NCBI GenBank assembly: GCA_031216915.1
Contig: JAUFNR010000044.1
Span: 1 to 64,000, forward strand
DNA length: 64,000 nt
Source: Pictodentalium vernedei
Taxonomy: Eukaryota > Mollusca > Scaphopoda > Dentaliida > Dentaliidae
Reading direction: 5' to 3'
The translations under genes and the position numbers were made by a program. A model generated the notes under the pieces. The model saw only the letters and a list, made by a program, of their open reading frames with translations. It made no database searches and had not been told where the DNA came from. This document shows positions 57,255 to 64,000 of this stretch, piece after piece (positions within the stretch are counted from its first letter, which is position 1; the number at the start of each line of letters is the position of its first letter).

Positions 57255-58388
57255 GTTTGGCCCGTCATCAGTTAACATCTGACTGATCTTTGTGCTTATA
57301 AATCTCAGTTTAAATGATGCCAGACACATAAATATTACTGAAATGGTGATTCTAAGGAGGATAGAGAAGGAGGAGAGGAAAAATGTGTGACAGAATATTA
57401 TCAGGGCTGTAACTTAAAATTTTTTTAATGAAATTATGTTTAGTTACCTATTTTCGAGGCAGCAGCCATTTTGTTGTCATTCTTGTTATTTAGTTACACT
57501 GATTTGTCAGTGTTTTCCTCTCTCCCTTTCCTTTAAGTCCCCTCTTGCTATTCTCCCATGCTTTTGGCATAGTTTCTGTAATTATTATTACTAAAATTTC
57601 TTGGGAGTTTTAGCTGAGTAACAGGATGAATTCTGTTCTTTTCCCCATGTTTACGTCTTCACCTACGGGTGGTTAGGCGTTGTGTTCTGCATCTACCATC
57701 TGATGTTCTGCAGTTTCTTCCCTGGAAGTCTCTGTTTTGCATCAGATAGTGTATTTTTGGTAACTGATTTCGGGCCTGGGTGCCTGGAGTCTTATTTTAG
57801 TGTTTTTACACTCATTGTTTACATTTACAACAGCCCTCTGTGTGAGGGGGGGATTTCTTGAAAATAATATCTTGATGTTAATTTAATCATAACTAGATAC
57901 ATTATTATTGTTCGTAAGTGTTGCATAAATTGTTTAAAATATTTTTAAAATTTTTGTCCACACTTAGGCTTGGGATCCATTGGGGCTCAACGTTACTTTT
58001 CCGAAACTTGGGCTGTTCTGAAAAAATATTTTTTCAAAATATTTTGATTTCAATTATTTTTTCTATGTTAATGGATCATATTATTATTATGTATTTTGAT
58101 TGTCAGGGGTTGGTGCGAGTACCAGGACTTTGTTTTCTTTTCACATTGAAAGGATTTTGATCAATTGTAATAAGAGGAAGTCTTCCTCTGACTTTTATAA
58201 TCATTCTATATGTGGTCAGTGTACTCGCATTAACTCCTGTTCTGTATCTGATGATTTCGATGACAACATGGGAAGCGTATGTCACGGTATGTTAGTGGGG
58301 AATTGGACATTCCGGTCCTTTCCCCGCAGGGTCACTCTACTTTATCAATTTCTATTTCAGATGATCAAGATTAGGGTGATGTATCTGT

Positions 58389-60660
58389 GATGTCTTCCAA
58401 CAGTGTGCCTCCGTCGTCACAATTAATGAAGGGCTAGCGGAAAAGTGCTCATGTAAATACGCCAATTGCCTAAGAGGACCCTAGTAGGTTCGACGGCCTT
58501 TGGCGTCCGCTAGCTCGCCCGGTGTAGCATCCATTCATCGAATGGTTCGGCAGCCGGGTTCCTCCCTTTGCGGTCTAGAAGGAGTTTTGGGGTGATGCGA
58601 GCACTATAAATCAACCTAATGCACACCCAGTGACGGCGGATTAGAGGGAGAACGGAGGAAGCCTTTCAGTCCGGTTCATAGCTCGTTCTGGTCCATCCGG
58701 ACGGCGAGCGAAAGAGGCCCCTCTCTCGTACAACAACATCTGGCCCCAGATGTTGTGGTACAAAATGATTCGCATTCGGAGCATACGTCCGCCGCTCGGG
58801 ACGCTCCGACATATAGTCAGTCCGTAGAGACTGTCAATAAGGCTTCCTCATTCTCATGGTAGCGCACACGACCGCTCTTGGCTACGTGACCTCGGATACC
58901 CAGTCAGCTTCACCAGTCAGAGAATCATCGGCGACCAGGTCACACCATCCGGTAGCCAGGGACACGAGGCCTGCAGACTCCGGATGTTCGCATAGGAAAG
59001 TGTGCGGGAGTCGACGTACACGGAGCTTCCGGCGGCAATGCATCGTAAGACCGCTACTGCACAGACCTCGGGGACGGATGTGCTATCCTAATAGCACAGC
59101 TTATCGCAGCATCCCAGCAACAACTGAATCTGTCGCATAATGTTTTATCCGACGATGCTGGGTCGGGACGCTCCGCGGAAGCAGGTACGGACGTCCGAAA
59201 ATTTCATCCGGTCCGACGGGATACCGAAAGGGATTCGGAGGATTTTGAGCTTTTCCTTTCGGAACAACATATGCTGTTGTGTATGTCATCTGACTTGATC
59301 TTCTACAGGTTCTTTCGTCAGACCAGAATGCTGCGATGCCGGATAAGAAACTGATAGCGTCGGTGGACTTAGAAATTTTTGGTTCGGTTCAGAGACATCG
59401 TCCCTCAGTTCCGACATAGTCCAATAATGTCACACAAACTTTCGAATTATTGAACGACGCTATATATTTATTATTATATGCTTGCTATTACCAAGCATTT
59501 CTGGTTTCTTGTTCGCAAAGTTATGGAGATGTCTTTCAAAAGTGTGCCTCTGTCGTCATAGTTAATGAAGAGCTAGCGGCAATAAGTGCTCATGGAATAT
59601 GTCTATCGCCTAAGAGGTCCCTTGTAGGATCGACGGAGTGACATTCGCTAGCTCACCCGGTGTAGCGTACATTCATCGAATGGTTCGGCTGCCGGGTTCG
59701 TCCGTTGCGGTCGAGGAAGGAGATTTGGGTGATGCGGGCACTATAATTACTTTAGTAATCACCCAGTGACGGCGGATTGAGGACAGATCGGAGGAAGCCT
59801 GTTAGTCCGGTTCCTGGCTTGTCCAGGTCCGTCCGGGCTGTGAGCGAGAGAGGTCCCTCTCTCGTCCAACAACATAGGGGACTGTATGTTGTGGTTCAGA
59901 TATTTTATATTCGGAGCATATGTTCGTCACTCGGGACGCTCCGTTATATTGACAGTCCGAGAGACTGTCGATAATGCTTCCTCATCCTCACAGCAGTGCA
60001 CACGACCGCACATTGGCTACGTGACCTCGAGTATCCGATCAGTTTCGTTATTCAGTGATTCCATGGTGAACAGGTCACGCCATCCGGTAGCCAAGGGACA
60101 CGAGGCCTATACACTCCGTTCGCTCGCATATTAGTAGTATGCACGGGGTAACGATTACGGAGCTTCCAGCGGCAATGCATCGTAGGACCGCTTCTCCACA
60201 GGCCTCAGTGACGGATGTGCTATCCGAGTTAGCACAGTTTTTTCGCAGCATCCCAGCAATCGACAGTTTCTTGGTCGAATCAGGAATTATCCGACGGCTC
60301 TGGGTCGGTGCGGTCCGCGGTTGCATCAGGTACGGACGACCGAACGCTTTATAGGGTCCGACAGGATGGCGAAAGGGATTCGAAAGATTTCGAGTTTTTC
60401 CTTTCGTAGCATCGGAAGCTGCCATACATATCTTCCGGCATTATCTTCCAGTGATTGTTATTTCTGACTACATTGCTGCGATGTTGGATAAGAGACTTAT
60501 AGCGTCATTGGACACAGAATTTTGGATCGGTTCAGGGACATTGTCCCTGACTTACCGACACAGTCCAATAATGTCATTAGAACATGTGTATTATTTATCG
60601 ACGCTATATATATATAAGCCTGCTACCAAGCATGATAGTTTAGTTTCTTGTCCGCAATGC
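58389..60660 (+). pseudogene. DIRS copy 2 gag-like region, tandem units A and B
   Basis: Unit A starts at 58389 and unit B at 59528. The duplication therefore predates the split between copies. The inner ~230-bp duplication of copy 1 is absent. No open frame spans either unit and no domain is recognised. Confidence 0.55.
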
Positions 60661-61089
60661 TCATTTCTGCCTTTTATCATTTATATGAATAATTTATTTT
60701 GGCAGATCAGGGCATACTGAGAGTTCTTATGCATATAGACGGCGTGGTTAAAGACTGGAAATAATCTTTTTCGCCGTCTATGTCTTTTCCAACCACGATG
60801 TTGGAAACGACAATGATGTCTAATAGACTTAACTTAGACGCTTTATCATACGTAATCCACCTTACTGAGGCATTATCATTACGTCTTCAAGAGAAAGAAT
60901 TCCGGGATATGATCCTCAATGTGATTTCTTTTGAGGGCAGTAGTTTGTTCACGTATAACTCCGCCCTTCAGTGGCTGCTTGGAGTTGGTTAGACGTGACG
61001 CAGCCCTAGCTACATCCACGCGCGTGGATAGTAAGGTGAAGAACTCTCTCAGAGTCGCTTCGTTCTCGGAGAAGCTTCTCTTCGACGGC

Positions 61090-61820
61090 AACTTTTCAGC
61101 AATCCATGAATTGCTCGATTTACACGTTCTCTTGTCTATCTAGTGTAGCAAGAGATTCAGACTGGGGCAAACATTCGGTGGTTGACTCAGAGAGTGCCAC
61201 TGCAGTTTCCAGATCCGAGTTTTATAATTATGACGGCCAGTCAAACAGGTTGGGATATAATATTGATCCCAACGGATTCAAAGTGCCAGGGTCTTTGGGT
61301 TCCGCAGTCTCTAAGCAAGTACTTATCTTCCACGGAATAATTTTTTTTTTTTTTTAGGCTTGCTTTATGTCATTGGATGAACATTATTCAGAAACGCATG
61401 TCCAAATCCTGTCCGTTAATTCGACAGTGGTGGCGTATCTCCGGAACCAGGGAGGCACTCATTCGTTTCCGTTATTCAATTTAATGGAAAGAATCCTTCT
61501 GTTTGTTATAGTACACCAAGTTCTGCTTCGGTCCGTCATATTCCGGGTCGTCTGATTGTATTACCGGACTCCCGTTCACTTATGGGTCGCTTGTTGCCAT
61601 CAGAATGGACTCTCAACAAACAAGTATTCAATCAGATTTGCTATCAATGGGAGCACCCAATGATAATTTTTTTACGACACTATTTGCTAATCAATTGCAG
61701 ACGTATGTGTTTGCTTGTCCGGATCTCTGAGCTAATGTTGTTAACGCTCTATTGATCTAATAGAACGGAATGATAGGATATGCGTATCCTCCGGCGCTGT
61801 TGTTTCAGCAAGTATTGCTA
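61090..61820 (+). pseudogene. DIRS copy 2 RNase H and downstream domain, broken
   Basis: Better readable than copy 1: VNSTVVAYLRNQGGTHSFPL, then a frameshift, VRHIPGRLIVL, RLLPSEWTLNKQVFNQICYQ and YAYPPAL. The Asp expected in the SDN motif reads Val. The one-base loss before HIPG is shared with copy 1. Confidence 0.78.
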
Positions 61821-62079
61821 AGATAAACAACCACTGTACATTTCTGTTGATAGCATCTCTGTCTTCACAGAAACCGTGGGTAAATTTACTCTGAGGTCTA
61901 CTGTGGGACTTAACGCGAAATCTTCCTCCATGAGAGGATCTTTTTTCGCTGAGTAAAATCGTGTCATCTTTATCACAACCCGCAAGGTCTCAACCTTCAC
62001 GTATTCCATTGTGTGGTCCTTATTGCATTGTAAGCATTGTACTGGACGAGCTTTGGACGCGATTTCTTACTATAGGAGA

Positions 62080-62990
62080 ACCTTTTCTTCGCTATACTAT
62101 GCGGCTAAAGTGGAGGCTCTTCCGTCGTTGGTGTAGGGATCACTATGTTGATATTGTTGATTCCTCCATACTAGTCATTGCAACTTTTTAGTATACTTGT
62201 TTGACAAGATCTACTGCAGCCTGTTATTATTAAGGTTATAGGTTTATGTTACCTCATACCTATGCACTCTATGATAGTTTACAATTGAGTCTTATGTCTC
62301 TTTATCTAAGTCAGTTAGTTACTTTTCGATAAATAGACTTAGAATCATTAGATTAAATTCCTATTCGGAATTTAACTTCGGTTCTTATTTAGCTAAGTGA
62401 TCATTTGAGCCTCTGGAAACAGTAGTTTTCAAATTCTGATCTTTTAGACAGTAATTCTGTTGGCTTCTCTTTTCCTGAAGAGTCAGTGAGTTTCATGCAC
62501 TATCGGTGGATGATTTTCACTTTCATAGTTTCGGAATCACTACTTCCTTTACTATTTAGGTTGGATTTTCTCATAAGAGTCAGGCTCCTAATTAATATCC
62601 GGAACCTATTGTTATTAAGATCCTTCCGTCTTCGTACGGGCATAGGCCTTTACTCTGTCCGGTTAGAGTTTATGTATTTATAAATAGATATCTGTTTATT
62701 ATTACGGGCGTAAGCTTCTTCTGTCTTTGATGCCTAATAGAAGGACGTTACGCTCCATTCTATTGCTAATGGATTCAATTAACTATCGATACTGCTTATG
62801 GTATATCATTCACTCAGCAGTTGTGTTTGAGATGTCGGCTCATGAAGTAAGAGTTCTTCTACATCTTGGGCTTACATTAATAGTGTCGCTATTATAGATT
62901 TTTGAAGGCTGCTCATTGCACTCAGCCATCCACATTCATGAATTTTTATCTCAGAAATATCAAGTCCATTTCTGGAGGCCTCTATTGTTA
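62080..62990 (+). pseudogene. DIRS copy 2 tyrosine recombinase, broken
   Basis: MRLKWRLFRRWCRDHYVDIV at about 62098, AHEVR at 62838-62852, then in other frames SSSTSWAYINSVAI-like wording, LKAAHCTQPST and MNFYLRNI at 62938-62961, whose Tyr is the likely nucleophile. These are ordered DIRS/Ngaro-type recombinase motifs. Several stops lie between. Confidence 0.78.
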
Positions 62991-63618
62991 GGTCTATTAT
63001 CTACTGCTCAGAATGTCATTTACTTAACAGTTGCTACTATAGCTAGGTAGGCTGTCTGTTTCGGCAGTGACTCCGTTCTGCTGCCCTCTTCGCTCTGGGC
63101 TATTTGACCCAGGGCAAGAAAAGGGGGGGGGGGGGGAGGGTGTTCCCTTGGGGCACCTGTTTTACTATGAAAACAAGGGGATACCTCCTCCGGAGTTAGT
63201 AATTCTGAGCTGTTATTGGGATGGTTGTTAGTGAGAAGATTATGTTTTAAAAATTCATTTAGGTCTTATTTTTTAAAGTATAGCTTTTGAATATAGCACG
63301 TGTCAACGGACATTATTTTACAATCCTCAGACACTTTAAGGAGTATTAAGAGTCTCTATTCTCTAGACTTACTTTATTTATTGGCTTACTTTAAAAATTA
63401 TTAGTATAAGGATTATACTAGATATTAATAGAGTACATGGATGTATGATGCTCAATTTTGGAAGGTGTTGTATCTTTCTAATTTATCATAAATAAGAAAG
63501 ATACATGTAAGGCCTAATACTTCTTTTTCCCTAGAGGGGATGACTCTATTTATATAATTGAGTGTATTCCATCTTGCTCTATGTCCTTGGCCCTCCAGCC
63601 TTTTTACTATTCAGATAT

Positions 63619-63707
63619 GTCTGGGTCATTGGTACAGTATAAAAATGTTAAAAAATTTATAGTAATTTATATATTTTTTATACTTACCAATGACCCAGAC
63701 GGGGATG
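63619..63707 (+). repeat. DIRS copy 2 internal complementary region
   Basis: It joins the complement of the left tip (ATGTCTGGGTCATTGGTACA) to the complement of the right tip (AAATTTATAGTAATTTATAT) as in copy 1, with one visible base change (CAGATATG against CAGCTATG). Confidence 0.88.
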
Positions 63708-63773
63708 GCCCTCCCAGGAGTTGGGAACTCTTACCTCCCCGCTGAGTACATAGCGCTTACCAGGCACTGGTTA

Positions 63774-64000
63774 TTAGAATGATTAATGGCGCCAATTTCG
63801 GAACGTCCTTGACACTGCGCATGCGCAGTAGAGGTGAAGTGTGGAGGGCCATTCAGGACATGTTTTCTTTGGTTTTAGATGCAAATTTTGGGGATTGGGG
63901 GGCAAAATTTGTGTTTGGCCCTATATTTTAAGAGTTAGCACCAGCTATGTCTGGGTCATTGGTAAGTATAAAAAATATATAAATTACTATAAATTTTTTA
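63774..64000 (+). repeat. DIRS copy 2 right ITR (cut by window edge)
   Basis: Inverted relative to 57052-57254, with the extra right tip. The NRF1-like palindrome is at 63814-63829. It lacks only the last AC compared with copy 1. Confidence 0.85.

Larger units (their letters stand above)
57052..64000 (+). mobile_element. DIRS-type retrotransposon, copy 2 (defective; ends at window edge)
   Basis: Colinear with copy 1 from ATTTTTATACTGTACC to the right tip; the window stops about 2 bp before the expected end. It keeps sequence missing in copy 1 (for example about 57 bp after 59275 between two ATGCTG repeats, and about 66 bp near 59800). Stops and frameshifts shared with copy 1 lie in the RNase H and recombinase relics. 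As in copy 1, no YxDD motif was found. The left flank shows no target duplication to compare. Confidence 0.88.

Noticed and set aside
31227..64000. The two 6.9 kb blocks as LTRs or as one segmental duplication
   Set aside because: Each block has its own inverted ends, internal complementary region and copy-specific matched ITRs, and the flanks differ (TTAA foldback against an unrelated sequence).

Overview
The window looks like 64 kb of AT-rich nuclear DNA from an invertebrate animal, most likely marine. The reasons are spliceosomal exons with GT/AG borders, a short TTAGGG-type telomeric tract, V-SINE-like tRNA-derived SINEs, DIRS retrotransposons, Helitrons, and several repeat families of a style I associate with mollusc and other marine-invertebrate genomes. 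The phylum cannot be fixed from sequence alone. I see no rRNA gene, CRISPR array, bacterial operon or intact long ORF.

Only one host gene is supported. Two exons on the + strand (21899-22034 and 39347-39471) join in phase and encode consecutive ankyrin-repeat segments of an ANKRD13-family protein, closest in wording to ANKRD13B/D as I remember them. The window is therefore mostly intron: at least 21.9 kb upstream, 17.3 kb between the exons and at least 24.5 kb downstream. The start, the later ankyrin/GPCR-chaperone region and the UIMs lie outside or were not found.

The introns are dense with nested mobile DNA. (1) Two same-orientation copies of a 6.9 kb DIRS-type tyrosine-recombinase retrotransposon (31227-38209 and 57052-64000) have split inverted terminal repeats, an internal complementary region, a tandemly duplicated GC-rich gag-like region, RNase H and tyrosine-recombinase relics, and no visible reverse-transcriptase YxDD core. 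(2) A set of hairpin-headed elements with tandem cores shares one design although the sequences differ: a T-run, a palindromic header, diverged tandem units, a complement of the header, then a 3' hairpin and usually a CTTG/CTAG-like end. They lie at 6461-8268, 8932-11934, 19000-19447, 19784-21799, 40600-41539, 42280-44504, 44687-48250, 45360-47781, 48622-50201, 52505-56792 and 53580-56026. (3) A canonical 396-bp Helitron-type element lies at 7565-7960. (4) Cut-and-paste relics include TTAA foldbacks (piggyBac-like), TA-flanked pogo/Tigger-like elements, an 8-bp-TSD hAT-like element and other foldbacks. (5) There are five V-SINE-like SINEs.

Several insertions interrupt other repeats whose uninterrupted paralogues are also in the window, so empty sites can be read directly and relative ages ordered. 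The clearest stack is 31184-38784, where a TTAA foldback holds both a DIRS element and a SINE. Another repeat ends 18 bp before the second ANKRD13 exon and must lie on or beside its splice-acceptor signals.
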